Shown here: positions 50,180-61,600 of the stretch, piece after piece
How the letters are laid out: each line of letters begins with the position of its first letter
How positions within the stretch are numbered: position 1 is the stretch's first letter
Source of the DNA: Pestalotiopsis fici W106-1
Lineage: Eukaryota > Ascomycota > Sordariomycetes > Amphisphaeriales > Sporocadaceae
Length of the DNA: 64,000 nt
Direction: 5' to 3'
NCBI RefSeq assembly: GCF_000516985.1
Contig: NW_006917101.1
Coordinates: forward strand, 868,001 to 932,000
Translations under genes and position numbers: made by a program
The notes under the pieces: model-generated
The model's input: only the letters and a program-made list of their open reading frames with translations
Databases searched by the model: none
Told to the model about the DNA's origin: nothing

Positions 50180-51972
50180 GCGCGCGACGAGCAAATGAGA
50201 GTAAAGAGGCCGAGGCCTGTTCTCGGAGAGGCGGGGATGGCCGCACGCTCACAAGCAGGCAAGGCAGGCCAAACCGGACCAGACCGTACCAGACCAGACC
50301 AGGAGCTGAAAGGCGATCCCGGGGCACAGTTGTTGCAGTACACTAACAAGCCGGTATCTGGGATTGGATCTGGGAGCTCTGTAGAGGTCCGAAGTCGCGT
50401 GTGGTGTTCCGAGTATAAACGTCTGCCGACAACGGAGAGGCACAGATGTTATATGTGTGGTTTGCGGGGAATTATTTTTTTCTTAAAAAGCACGCGAAAA
50501 AAAAAATAGCAAAGGAATTTCTTTGAATTGAGGGGCTGGGCCAGAGCTCGGGTGGGCTGGCGGGTAATGGCTTGGAAAGGACCCCGAACTTTGCGACTCA
50601 TACCTAGACTTTGCTAACTAGTATCACTGAGCTCTTAACAACAACCCACCAAAGGCTCTCAGTTCTTTCCTGGCTCTCGAGTCGAGGTCGCCCGTATTCC
50701 CGTACCGACTAGCGTAGTGACGCGATTTGCCTGGTGCTACACTAGAGGAGGGGAAAAAAGCAAACGGATATTCTGTTTGGCCGGGCCACTAACAGCTTGG
50801 ACCTCGTACCAGGGCGAGCCCCAGGACCACCTTGATTTTCTTCCCAGCCAATAACGTCGGTGCATGGCCAGTTGTATGGCCGACTTGTGGCAAGTGCACG
50901 CGCCGGTTTTTGAGATTATCGATAGGCACGTCGGCACAATTGCCGACGGTAAGCAGCACTGTATGATACTGTAATGCAAACGGTGTGATCAATCAGTAGT
51001 ATCATGGCGACAAGGCATCTCCAGATGTATGCAGTATCGTAGGAGCTTCTCTCTAGGAAAACACCCAACGACGACAATTGAAAAGCTACGTATTGGTCGT
51101 AACCTTCTCCAAGATCTCAGTTGGCGCCAACATGTGCTAAACATAGTAGAGATAAACATGCGCACCAAAGGAGGGGCTCTAGATCCAGCGTTAGTGTCAG
51201 ATGGCGTTCTAAACTTGCGTCAGGGTCCAGTATGTACTAGCCCTGCTAAGTCTCAACTGGCAGCTAGGCCTTGTACGAGCTGCCGCGGGGTATTATCTGC
51301 TGAATAGGAAAGAATGGAGATGAATACGGATAACAGATGTTTGACTACGGATTTGACAGTAAATTTAGTATCGTAACAATGGAATAATTGCCAGCAGAGC
51401 ATCGAGAGTCGTGGTACTGAGAGAGATCAAGATACTCAATGTCTACGCATCAAGCTTTGCAGTGGCCGAATTCGCTATGTGCTCTGAGTTACTGGAGAAA
51501 TTAAGTTTGAGATTTTCTCAGGCAGAAACTTGACTTCAAAATGAAATTGAAAACGAATATCTAATTCTGATTATATATGTTTTTATTACATTCTCATACG
51601 AGTAGGCAGGCAAATAAGCTACCGGATTCATAAAAAATTGTCTCTCACTGCAATAGAGAATAACCCTTTCTATCACATATCGAACTTCAAGAAAAGGTTG
51701 AAATCGAACAGATTTGTAACGCAAATTGTCACATATTCCATATCTCATGAGTCCAATTGAAGAAGACTAGAGATGGAAATATGAATTGAAAGATAAGAAA
51801 ACCAATAAGTGAACCCATGACTCCTTGACACTTTGTAATCGCGTGGCTAATGTGTTATCTGTAAAGATATCTTATAGGCTCCGCAATCTTTCCTTCTTTT
51901 TCTTTTCCTTTTCTTTTTCTTTTTCTTCTTGGCAATTACTACCTCCAGGCTGAACCGCTGTGTTTCAGTTGT
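50180..51972. promoter_or_regulatory. Upstream region of the Zn2Cys6 gene and 3' flank of the CorA-like gene
   Basis: The first several hundred bases to the right of 50179 must hold the Zn2Cys6 promoter and leader. I see no other gene. From about 51300 rightwards the DNA becomes visibly richer in A+T. A long pyrimidine tract lies at 51888-51930. Confidence 0.5.
51888..51930. repeat. Pyrimidine tract (TTTTC/TTTTTC units)
   Basis: The plus strand is almost entirely C and T over 43 bases. It lies just past the stop codon of the CorA-like gene and corresponds to a purine tract in the sense orientation of that gene. Confidence 0.8.
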
Positions 51973-54111
51973 CTAGACCTGACTTGGCTTGGCCGCTTGG
52001 TGTTGATCGCTGAGCCGCATGCCATAGTTGATGCGTGTCATGAATGTCTCTCGGTTGCGATTAGATTTAGAATGATTGAAGCCTTGGACAATCTCAAGCT
52101 TGCGATCAATAGTACTTTGAATCTCAGCTGTTCGGCGCATGTGAAATGTGACATTAGAATCCGGACCATAGCTCATTATTTCGAATGGAACTTCTCTTTG
52201 TGGCTGCACAGAGAAAAGTTCGAGGTCATTTGTAAGCTCTCCTACATCTCTTCTACTGCCATTTGGTGGCTTGGTTGCTGATTGTTGCCCCGATTCTCGA
52301 TCATTGGCAATTTTCGGAGAAGGCAAGTCAGGCTTCTGTGTGTGGCTTCCTAGAAAGTGTGGCGGTTCGGCGAAACCTTCAATAACTTGTTGATCCTTGC
52401 GTGGTGGATGTGCTTCAGGTCGCTGAAGCAGTACATTGCTTTTACGGCTCAGCTTCTGCTTGACTGAACGTATCATAGCCTCTCGGGTAGACTGCTTTAC
52501 GGAAGACCTAGCCGCTTCCTTATCAAAGTCAAGCGTGTTTGCTCTTAATAACCTTGACAGCTTGCTGTGGTTGGCCTCGTGATGATATCTGTCCCACAGA
52601 TCTATTGCCTGATGGCTAAAGAAAGCAGCCAGAACAGTGATAATGAGAGATGCAACGGCAGCTGGAGTGTACCAGATAATTTTCCAGTTGTTTGTAGTCA
52701 TGCCGAACAAACCCTTTGGACTAGTTAAATATGCATACTTGGGGTACACCGGAAAATTGGGAATCAATGAATTAGCCGACTTACAGCCACGAAGGACAGG
52801 GGCACAAAGACAAACGCTAAGCCAGTTAATCGAGCGACCGTTCGTCCTTGTTCGATTGTTTCGGTGTTGAAAGCCTGTGACCAATGCTTAGTCTGACTAT
52901 GCTAGTTCATCTCGAGAGTCAATACATACCAGTGCGAGCAGGTTCTCCAATTGCTTTTGCATGATCTCTGTTGTTGACTTGACGTGCTGAAGGTGCAGTT
53001 CAATCTCGCCGAGACGTTTTTCGAGATGTCGGGGTGCTTGATTTCCTTCTTGCTCTTTCGCTTTCTGGTTTGCAGAGCGGCCGACCGCATCTTTGATCTG
53101 CTGGCTTACTGCTTCATGGAGATAGATGTACTCACTCAACTCAATCAATGTTCCAATGTTTCGGTGGATCGATCTAGCTAGAATCATGGTTGGTAGTGAC
53201 CTCAGATACACCAGTATATCCTGGTTATGGTTACATTAGGTAGCGTTTATAGTGAATGCATAGGATGGGGTCAAGCATACTGTATTGGCCACAGTGTCTG
53301 TGATAGCCCCCAACACCTCGTCCCATCTATTATAGATGAAAAATAGATCGACAGCAATCCAATGAAGTGATTGCTCAAGTCGATCCCAGCGACGTTGATT
53401 GAACAGCAGATGATTCTCCAGTTCCTTTTCCAGACGATGCTCCAAGCCCAGTCCTGGATCTCGTGTCTCAACGCAAACAACAATAATCGGTCGATCTGGG
53501 TGAGAGTTTATACCCCCGGCCTCGCAGGCCCAATAAAACACTCGCACAGGTTTGGCAGCACCTATTTATCATAAGCAGCTTGACGGCGAGGCATTGGATA
53601 TGCCCAAGTGCACATACGTGAATCGTCGAGGCACATAACTTTCCTTCTAGTCTGACTGAGCTGTTTCAACTCAACCATGTCAATAAAGTTGACAACAAAA
53701 CTGGTCTCTGCAAAGGTATTAGCAAAGACCGAGCATGTATTCTTGATTAATCACCTGAGCCTCCAAGGTCCATTGTTGGAAGGGACGTGGCTGCCGATTT
53801 TTGAGAGCCCATCTGGTGATATGTGGGAGGCGGTAGATTGGGTAACACTTTTCTGAGCATCCCGTCAGTCCAAAATTGCCAGCCCTCGATGCCACTATTG
53901 CTTGGTCAGCCCATTACTCAAGTTTCGTATACCAGGTATTGCAATACAGTAGAATTGGCCCTTGAGAATTATTAACTTCTTCCGTGAAGAAGCTCTCAAA
54001 CGCATCCGAGTCCTCATATTGCAAGTCTGCTCCAACCTGCTCGAGGGCCCTCGAGTCAGTCTTCACGTTAAGCATCGTGATGCAGATGCTGTTCTTCTTC
54101 GGTGTAGACAT
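51973..54111 (-). CDS. CorA-like (Mg2+ transporter-type fold) fungal membrane protein, seven exons
   Basis: The proposed exons are 54111-53933, 53894-53755, 53707-53618, 53561-53281, 53220-52930, 52874-52785 and 52713-51973, giving 603 residues with all phases consistent. Residues about 140-230 are soluble (VRVFYWACEAGG, HPDRPIIVVCVETRD). Residues about 240-345 form the long helix before the membrane, with LENLLALAFNTETIEQGRTV. Two membrane segments follow: TGLAFVFVPLSFVA and, after GLFGM, IIWYTPAAVASLIITVL. This helix, SFVA, xLFGM, second helix layout is typical of fungal CorA-like proteins; the classical GMN triad is replaced by GMT, so Mg2+ transport is doubtful. The C-terminal 210 residues are polar. 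Intron 1 (38 nt) is short; an alternative donor at 53947 would make it 53 nt and shorten the protein by five residues. The last acceptor is AAG. Further 5' exons are possible. Confidence 0.75.
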
Positions 54112-54503
54112 TGTTGTATGTGGGTTGTACTTTTTCGTCTTTGTGGGAAGAAGGGATTACATTTGCAGGCTGGGTTATAAACAAACTCGTTTCTGATCTT
54201 GTCATACGGAACTCCTTGAGATGCCTTGGAGATATTGGTAAGGCTGCCAGGCAGACATCTGATAGCCTTATAACAAAGAGGGTGGCTAAATCCCACCCGA
54301 AAAGCAATATGGACTTACCATAGGTAGGTGCTGAGCAAGTCGTTTCCGTAGTGTGGGGTAATCTTGACCTTGACCTAATCTTTTAGTTGTCTGAACGACC
54401 CAGAGACTCCCAATGCGACTCAACGTAGCTTTGCTTCATAATTCTCCGACGCTCAACCAATTCAGACTCTTTTCATCAATTTATCAATACAAAACGTCCC
54501 ACA
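54112..54503. promoter_or_regulatory. Divergent promoter region between the CorA-like gene and a small gene
   Basis: These 392 bp separate two outward-facing start codons. The part before 54504 (catcaatttatcaatacaaa then cgtcccaca) looks like a fungal leader. On the minus strand, ORFs at 54063-54296 and 54068-54307 run through the region and could contain an additional 5' exon of the CorA-like gene. Confidence 0.45.
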
Positions 54504-54946
54504 ATGTCATCTTCACATAGTCACGAACATCCCCGACCGCGCCGAGAGCTTTTCAAAGGCCGATTACAAAAGCCCAGTCCGTCTCCTGTGCTCCATTCTT
54601 ACACTACGACCCCAACACGTGCTCACGAGATCATCATCAAGCCTGCTTCCCAGCGCCCAGCGGCTAGTAAGGCCTCCAGACAACGTTGATCTAGACAATC
54701 TACTCACCGTCCTGCAGGAGATCCAGTAGAGATTCACTCGACAGCGGTACCACAACCGTTCTGTAAGCGAACTCCTCGATTTCAGTTTATCAATATCATT
54801 AGCAGTCTACGGCTTGAAAAAGCCTACACGATCGCCCAAGAGAAACGCGTCAGATATCTTAAGTTGCTCGCGTCACCTGTAACTGATCAATTGCAGTGGA
54901 TCCGGACGACCTGAAGCGACGGATTCGTGAGCAGAAGACTGCCTGA
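54504..54946 (+). CDS. Small hypothetical protein, intron structure uncertain
   Basis: I do not recognise this product. An ATG in a leader-like context (cccacaATGtc) opens a 61-codon frame, MSSSHSHEHPRPRRELFKG onwards, basic and Pro/Ser-rich. A likely intron at 54667-54717 (gtaagg ... cctgcag, 51 nt) removes the first stop. One model then reads to a TGA at 54914 for 119 residues, including SSLRLEKAYTIAQEKRVRYL. A second uses another intron (54763-54896, gtaagc ... ttgcag) and ends at 54946 with DPDDLKRRIREQKTA, for 85 residues. Both are in frame, and the sequence alone does not decide. It is divergent from the CorA-like gene. It may be a recent or decaying gene. Confidence 0.4.
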
Positions 54947-55791
54947 TAACGTACTTGAACGGAAACGAGCTCACTTCTCCGCTCAGACTCATTGTGCCTA
55001 TACTTTTGAGCAACTCGAGAAGTGTAGCTTCGCACCCCTCGAGGTAATTATGAATTTGGTACGCCATGTTTATACTTGAGAAATGTACGGCTGCGGCGTA
55101 AGCATACAAAGTATTCGATTGTACATGGAGCGCCATGGGCATCGCGTGGCGGTGCTACGTCGTCACATGGGAAGAACATTCAGGACTTTCTTTTTTTTCC
55201 TCATCCCAATCCTACCAAAATGTAGTTGGTCCATGGTTCGTGGTCTCAAGCCTCCCCAATCCTCTAAGCCACATTAATGCAACTCGCATAACGCTCTAGG
55301 TACCCTTTATAGTAGTAGTAGGCACCTAACCGCTTACATCCTGACAAGAAATTTCCTCGAGTGCTGAGAACCTCGATCATCGTCTTTGACTGCATTATCA
55401 TATCATGTAATCAACTTGGCAGACAGGCAAAGCGGGTTGACTGAGATTTGTCATTTTCGTGACATTCAAGAGAGATGAAACAAAGCAGAAGTGTGGCTTG
55501 TACCAGTGGTAAACGCATTATTGTTTTACGATTTCTTATATTGCATGTCTGATTGAACGCAATCTGAAGTGCACCATCTATCGATAGCGAAAATTTTAAA
55601 TTGAAGAACTCATTCTAGATTCAGTCAAAAGTGTCTCATGCGTCCTATGGGAGTAAACTAGTCAGGGGGTTTGATCGAAGAGTAATACGCAAGAACTAGG
55701 TACTATGGTTTCTACCAATGTTGAAGGACGATAAATAATTCAGCTTCATACCAAAAAGAAATGCCATGTTCTTCCACTGCATGACTTTATG

Positions 55792-56460
55792 CTATACATC
55801 TCTGATGTAACTAGCGTCGATTATAAAGGAAGCTTTACAACCACATCCACTTCTCATATCTTTCGACCATGGGAACGGATCATTCCATATGATTAGCGAA
55901 TCAGGATCCAAATCTTTTGAACACAGAACCACTGCCGCAACCTTCAGCTCCCATGCACGCCATGGTATCATTCTGGGCAGTCTCAAGAAATCCGACATCG
56001 CTCCGAGATCGACACGACCGGGTGGAGTTGGGCCTCTATACCATCTTTGCCGATGGGGCCAGAGACCGGGGACAATTGCGGATACAATGCAGAATAAAGT
56101 CGTCATTTACAGTAGGAGCGTTCTATTTTTATTTTAATTGTCGGTCTAGTCATGAACCGGGTGTATCTATTTTTCCTTTGCATCACGTCTTTCTGGAAAT
56201 GCAGGCTCGGCAAATGGGCTATCGTGAGGCACAAGTACATATCCAACTATAGAAGCAGCATCTCGAAATTGAAGCCCGAGTGTTTGATTCCAGCAAACAC
56301 GTTTCAGTGGCATTCCAATTAAACCCAATGGTTGAGCTACTGCTTGGAGATAGCATAGGGAGTGGCTTCTGTGGCAAGGTGGTGAGAAGGAGAGAAAACT
56401 GTTGTTGGCATAGTAAGCAGCAGAAGAAACCTTATTGAATCTTGGGCATGAATAGTTCAT
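55792..56460. other. Overlapping coding-like ORFs on both strands, possible gene remnant
   Basis: On the minus strand, ORFs 56460-56167 and 56106-55792 could be read as two exons; the second contains WRAWELKVAAVVLCSKDLD and SLIIWNDPFPWSKD. On the plus strand, a frame from 55893 to 56252 contains RVELGLYTIFADGARDRGQL and HHVFLEMQARQMGYREAQ. An ATG in strong context at 55869 opens that plus frame but meets TGA at 55890. I cannot tell which strand was coding. Confidence 0.25.
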
Positions 56461-56818
56461 GATCTACACGAGGATAAATATTTATATAGCGCTGCGCACT
56501 ATTCTTTCTATTTTGACCTCTCTGGTCATCGCTGAAAAAACCTTATATGGGAACTAGAAGCATTTCCGTTGTTGGGGCCAATGCACATGTCAATATGCTC
56601 GTTTCAGGGCATCTTAAAGTCATTCAAAGTGTGTGCTCAAGTCTCCTACTCTAGCCGAATTGAGACTTTTTTCTATGATTTCATAATGTCTCGGAATCTT
56701 CCCTAGTCTCAACGCCCTACCTGAGATAACAACGTAGGGCATCTTGACCATCAAAGTATATTTCTTGCACGTGAAGAGCCTGGTGAGGAGTCTCGAATTG
56801 CTGTACCTCGCAATCTGA

Positions 56819-57271
56819 GTTCGTGGACGGGTGTTTCATACCTATTGTAATCCCAATCCTCAAGATCACTCATCAATATCAGTATACACTCTCATGTGTT
56901 GGGGTGACCCTGGATGGGACGATGACTTCAGCCTGGTCCGACAAGATAACAAGCACAAATGTATCAGATCCAAATTGACTCTTCCCAGCGGCAGTAAAGA
57001 GGGCATCAATTAAGCGGCCTGGTTGGCAATGATTTGGAGGGAGCACAGATCGGAAGCTATAAACAATGCACGCAACGCTGTTAAAAAGAAAGACGATATC
57101 TGCACCAACTTATTTGACCTTGATAAACTTGATACTGGCATATCCTCAGGCATGCTTCATACGAAGCGGTTGAGGCTTTCCAAGCATGGGCGGACAACAG
57201 AGCCAGAGACAGCACCCATTAACAGGAGTGTTATTCGAAACATAAGCATCTACCAAAATGTCACATTTTGA
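56819..57271 (+). pseudogene. Possible broken small gene with one in-frame TAA
   Basis: One plus-strand frame carries coding-like sequence on both sides of a single TAA at about 57011-57013. Before it is TLMCWGDPGWDDDFSLVRQD; after it is WREHRSEAINNARNAVKKKD and LFDLDKLDTGISSG. The frame ends at TGA (57269-57271). No splice pair that removes the stop was obvious. The protein is not recognised, so this may be chance. Confidence 0.22.
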
Positions 57272-57515
57272 AGCACAAAACAACCATATGTGTAAAGATA
57301 CAATGAACATTTATTGGTATCGTAGCAATCATTCAGGTATAACATACGGGGGTGTTGCTGTTGTGCAGCCCCCATCTAAAAGCAGTATCAACTATCCATC
57401 TCCGTCATTTCCCAACCGAAGAACGCCAGAAATGCATATGCAGCAGGCAGCAGTCATTATCTACGAGACAACTAGCCACTGCCAACAACTCTCAACCACA
57501 AAAAACTTAGGGGTT

Positions 57516-58663
57516 TTAGACGTGGTTAGAGTGAGAGTGAGAGTAGGGCTCGTAGGCCAGATCCGAGCGGGCGTTGTTGCCGCGAGGAGCCCAAGCCTGC
57601 TGGTTGTAGCTGTGGTTGTTGTTCTGGTGGTCGTGGATGGGAGCGTAGGCACCGGTGGAGAGGAAAGGCTTCTCGTCACCCTGCTTGCTGCGACGTTGCT
57701 TGGGGTCGCGCTTGCAGCAGCAGGCACTGAATAGCCAGAACAGAGAGGCGGCAATAGCAAAGGCAGCTCCCAGCCAGGCAGCGGCCAGGAAGTTCTTGTT
57801 GATGGTGCCAGTGACACCGTAGGCCTTGGCGGTACCTTCGATAGCACCGACAACAATGACAGCCAAGGCAGTGACCATACCGGCGGTGGCGCAAACGGCG
57901 GTGGTGGCAATACCGCTGACAAGGTAGGTGACGCAGGAGACGGCGCGGCTGCAGTATGTGAAGAAACCCAGAACCAGCTCAAGACCCAGGGCGACCATGG
58001 TAATGATGTAGACAACCTCGGTCCACTTGGTGACGGTCTTGAAGGCAGTCAAGGCATCGGAAATCTCATCGGGAAGAGTAACATTGTAACCGGAAGTAGA
58101 TAGGTAGCTGTCGTTGAAGGTTGACTCGGCCCAGTTGAACTTGGCCTTGGTGCAGTCCCGGTTGCCGTCAGAGTCGGTTGAGCAGTATCCCTAATGAAGA
58201 GTTAGTGGTTGTGTTCAACGAAATTCAAACATGCATCAGACTAGGAATTACTCACCCATAGGTTGACATCGTAGAGATCGTCGAGTCCGAGGTCAGTGGC
58301 AGTAATGTTGCTGCTGGTCGAGCTGCCACCAAGAGCGCTAGAGATGGCGCTGGCGGCGGCGGCACTGGCGCTGGACGAAACAGAGCTTGCAGTAGACGAA
58401 CCTAGGGACGAAGCATCGTGCCAGCTGCTGCTTGTCGAGCTTGATGAGTCTCCCTGACGAGCTTGGAGTTCGTGGAGATCCCGCGAGAGAAGTGATGTGA
58501 CCAAGCTGGAACTAATGCTGAGATCCGTGACGTTTGCACGGAAGATGTACAGGCTCGAATTGCCCGTGACTCCAGTCAAACCAACAATAAGCATGCAGAT
58601 GATGCTAGCGGTTGTGAGTATAAATGGCAAAGCCACACAAAAGAATCTGCCCACGTTTCCCAT
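57516..58663 (-). CDS. SUR7/PalI-family plasma-membrane protein
   Basis: SUR7-family proteins are four-pass membrane proteins of cortical patches (eisosomes); PalI relatives act in ambient-pH sensing. Exon 1 (58663-58256) and exon 2 (58190-57516) flank a 65-nt intron (gtgagt ... cattag) in phase 0, giving 360 residues. The first membrane segment is near residues 9-29 (VALPFILTTASIICMLIVGL). A long Ser/Ala-rich extracytoplasmic loop carries several N-glycosylation sequons. The claudin-like motif is split by the intron: LW then GYCSTDSDGNRDC. Three further membrane segments follow: VVYIITMVALGLELVLGFF, VCATAGMVTALAVIVVGAI and FLAAAWLGAAFAIAASLFWL, ending at a CCCKRD boundary. The cytoplasmic tail is Asn, His and Ser-rich. 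Exon 2 has strong C-ending codon bias, which suggests high expression. Confidence 0.85.
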
Positions 58664-61600
58664 GGCGAATTAAGTGTATGCTGTTTTGTTGGCGGTGGTT
58701 GTTCGGATTATGTATTTACAGGCGAGTCGACTTATGGGTTGCCTCGTAGTAGTAGAGCGGATGAATCAGAGCCAAGCGAAGGTGGAGATGGATCTGATGG
58801 ATTGAATCGGGTTGGTGGTGACTTTTAACCGTTGATTGGAAAAAAAGACACACGCTGTTGAGTGTACAAACGATGGTGAATAGTAATCGAAAGGAGAAAT
58901 AGTCCTGTAAGACAGCGGGTGGCTGTTGTATTTATTCAAAGGAGCCGCGAAAGTTTGGGTCAAACAAACTCAGCACCAGCTAACTAAACTGGTTCTGCGC
59001 TGTCTGGTGGTTGGACGGAACCGACGAGGATTCGTACTACGGACCACTTGTGTGCGCTCGCAAGGAGTGGCGCAGCTCAAAATTCAGCGGTGATCCCCCT
59101 CTTCAACCGGCTACCACGCTTCAACTCAGCCGGGCTGACGCAGGCCCAGTGAGCCCAGCAACAGCATTTTGAGCATTTTTGGGCTTGTCTAGCGAAACTC
59201 AGCCCCGGCAACGCGCTGTCCAGGCCCACTATATTTGCGCAGGCGGCCATACAGGCTGGGCAGTCGAGCCCCATGAGGTAAGTGACCAGTGCCGACATGC
59301 TAGACCGATCCGTTGCCCCCCCCCTGCAGGTCCCCGGTCGTTTCGCCTTGGCCTTGGCCTGGGATAGATTGGGCTTCATCCTTCGCTGCTGACGTCTCGC
59401 TGTAGTGTCAACAAAAGATGTGAAGAAAAGTTCAAGTGGCGCCAGCCAGCTTTCCTCTTATTTCGTGATTATTATAATAATAACAACAATAGCCCAACCA
59501 AACACCCGTCAAGTCTGCCGAATAGTATAAGCTTAACAAGTCTCCGTGCAGCCGTGGACTGAGATTGAGATCAGAATCCGCAACAAGAAGATCTGCGCGA
59601 TATGACTTCACTCAATACGAGCCCACTGTTGCACCAATGAGTAATGAGCAACCAGCAGCAAAATGTTTTCGGGTTTTTCTTCCAGACCAGCCACAACTCT
59701 ATGCACCATCAACGTTGATCACCATCTGCCGTTACTCGGCGAAAGCGGAGCGGCCGCTGGCAGCAAACAGGGCCTCCCTCATATAGTGTACACTATTCGT
59801 ACCTACGTTTGCTGATAAATGTACTATCATCCCGTGTGATATCCGCTATCTAGGGTAGAACGGAATAATAGCGTAAAACATGCGCAGACGCGACGACTGC
59901 ACGGCAAACACGGCTTGCTGTCCCCCCCATGGTCGACTTCATTTATTATAACAAGAGCTGCGCCATGTCACTTCAATTTATCAAGCGACGACAATGGTCA
60001 CGATCCTGAGTAATTTATAATATCGAGCAGCTTTGTCTAGTTCATATGTCGCCTGCGTCCAAAACAAGAAATACTAGGTGCAAAGTACGTAGACAGTGGC
60101 GTCATCCAAAAGTGCAAGTGACGCGGCTGTTGGGTGGTTAAGCAAAGAAAAAGTCCTGAACTCCAAACACATGTCCGCTTTTCTCGGTGGAGAAGGTGGT
60201 GCACTGGCCAGAACACGACTCTTTCGCATGCTCCCCAGATGTCAAATACCCTGGTCAAGCTCAATGCGTCGCCCCAGTGAGGACGTCTGCCCATGAGAGA
60301 ACAAGAGAAAGCTCAGAACAGAAGGACCCTTTTGGCGTGGAGTGGGTCCGTCTTTCGTGGCATGGTCAGAGTCGAGAGGTCGAGACAGACAAGGGGGCAA
60401 GGTGGCTTGAATTGGTCATTTTTTCTAATTATAGACACACTGACTGGCTAGAAGATTTTCTAGTCAGTGAATATTTCACTTGCGGGTGACGAGTGCAACA
60501 GAGGCGAAGCCTCACCAGCCTCCAACTTGTCGGAAATGGAAAACCAATGCTTGAATTTTCATGATTGGCTCATCGGTCCAGTCCCGGGCATGATGTGCAT
60601 ATTGGGTTATACACAAGTTAGAAATAAGCTTATATCGACCCTCCCGGACCATATATACTTCGTACTGCTGCTACTATATGCCACCTACAGCACAGGGCGG
60701 TTCCTATGACCGCTGCTTGCACGATTTGCGAGTCACGTAAGCTTTTAGATCTCCAGGTAGACTGTCGATATCCACTATGATGGATGGATATCCTGTCACG
60801 AATGAATACCTATACCTAGATCTTTGTTTGGTTCGCATTTCCGACACCAATGCATTGTATCATGTTTGCTTCGTGGTCCGTCTCCCGAGACGCCAAGTAA
60901 ACACAAACAACACCAGTTACCGATTGTACTCTGTGCTGTGCCACTAGTTGTATCTCATTGTTCGCATTGTACAACAACTTTCTTTAACGTCAGAGTCTTC
61001 ATCATTCTTGCCTTGAACATAACACCGAGGCCACACACAGCAACAAACTACGGTCTTTTGAACATGCTCTACCGAAGTGACCTCGAAGTTCTGATACTCC
61101 CTTTTCCGGGTGAGTATTCAATACATTACATCAAAACCAACCAGGGATGTGCCCATCAAAGAGTTCTCCAGTGATCCACTATGAACACAATGTGTTGTGG
61201 ACTTTTCTCAGCAACATTGCGGCGAAGAACGACCGCGCTGATACCTAGCGAGCCTAGATGTATGTGTTTTCAACCAACGTTGTGCCACTCTGTCGGACCC
61301 ATGCGATTGCAGAGATGGGCTGCAAGTTCAAGTCTCCCCTCTCTCAAGCGGGTATTTGAGGAGCTGCTTTCAGTAAGTGCTGCATGTAGCCAAATCAACA
61401 ACGTTTGATGATGAGGCGCCATCCTACAACAAGGGTATCTCGCTGTGGAATTTGTAATACATTATGTGGCCAATACTGCTTGATTTGTTGCGAGCCTATT
61501 CAGCACGCCCGTGCACTCGATGCCAAACAAAAGTGCGTAACAATCACATCTTATAGTGAACATATCTACTGCCTGCGATGGACCCCGGGCCCGATATTGC

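Larger units (their letters stand above)
54947..57515. other. 2.6 kb A+T-richer interval with coding-like remnants
   Basis: There is no intact gene I can support. It contains overlapping coding-like ORFs on both strands at 55792-56460, an interrupted plus-strand frame at 56819-57271, and a small stem-loop (gccctac/gtagggc) at 56714-56740. The right end is the 3' flank of the SUR7-family gene. Confidence 0.45.

Noticed and set aside
59077..59379. 100-codon minus-strand Cys-rich ORF
   Set aside because: The Cys cluster is confined to one short stretch, there is no signal peptide, and the ORF sits in the SUR7-family upstream region without leader-like context.
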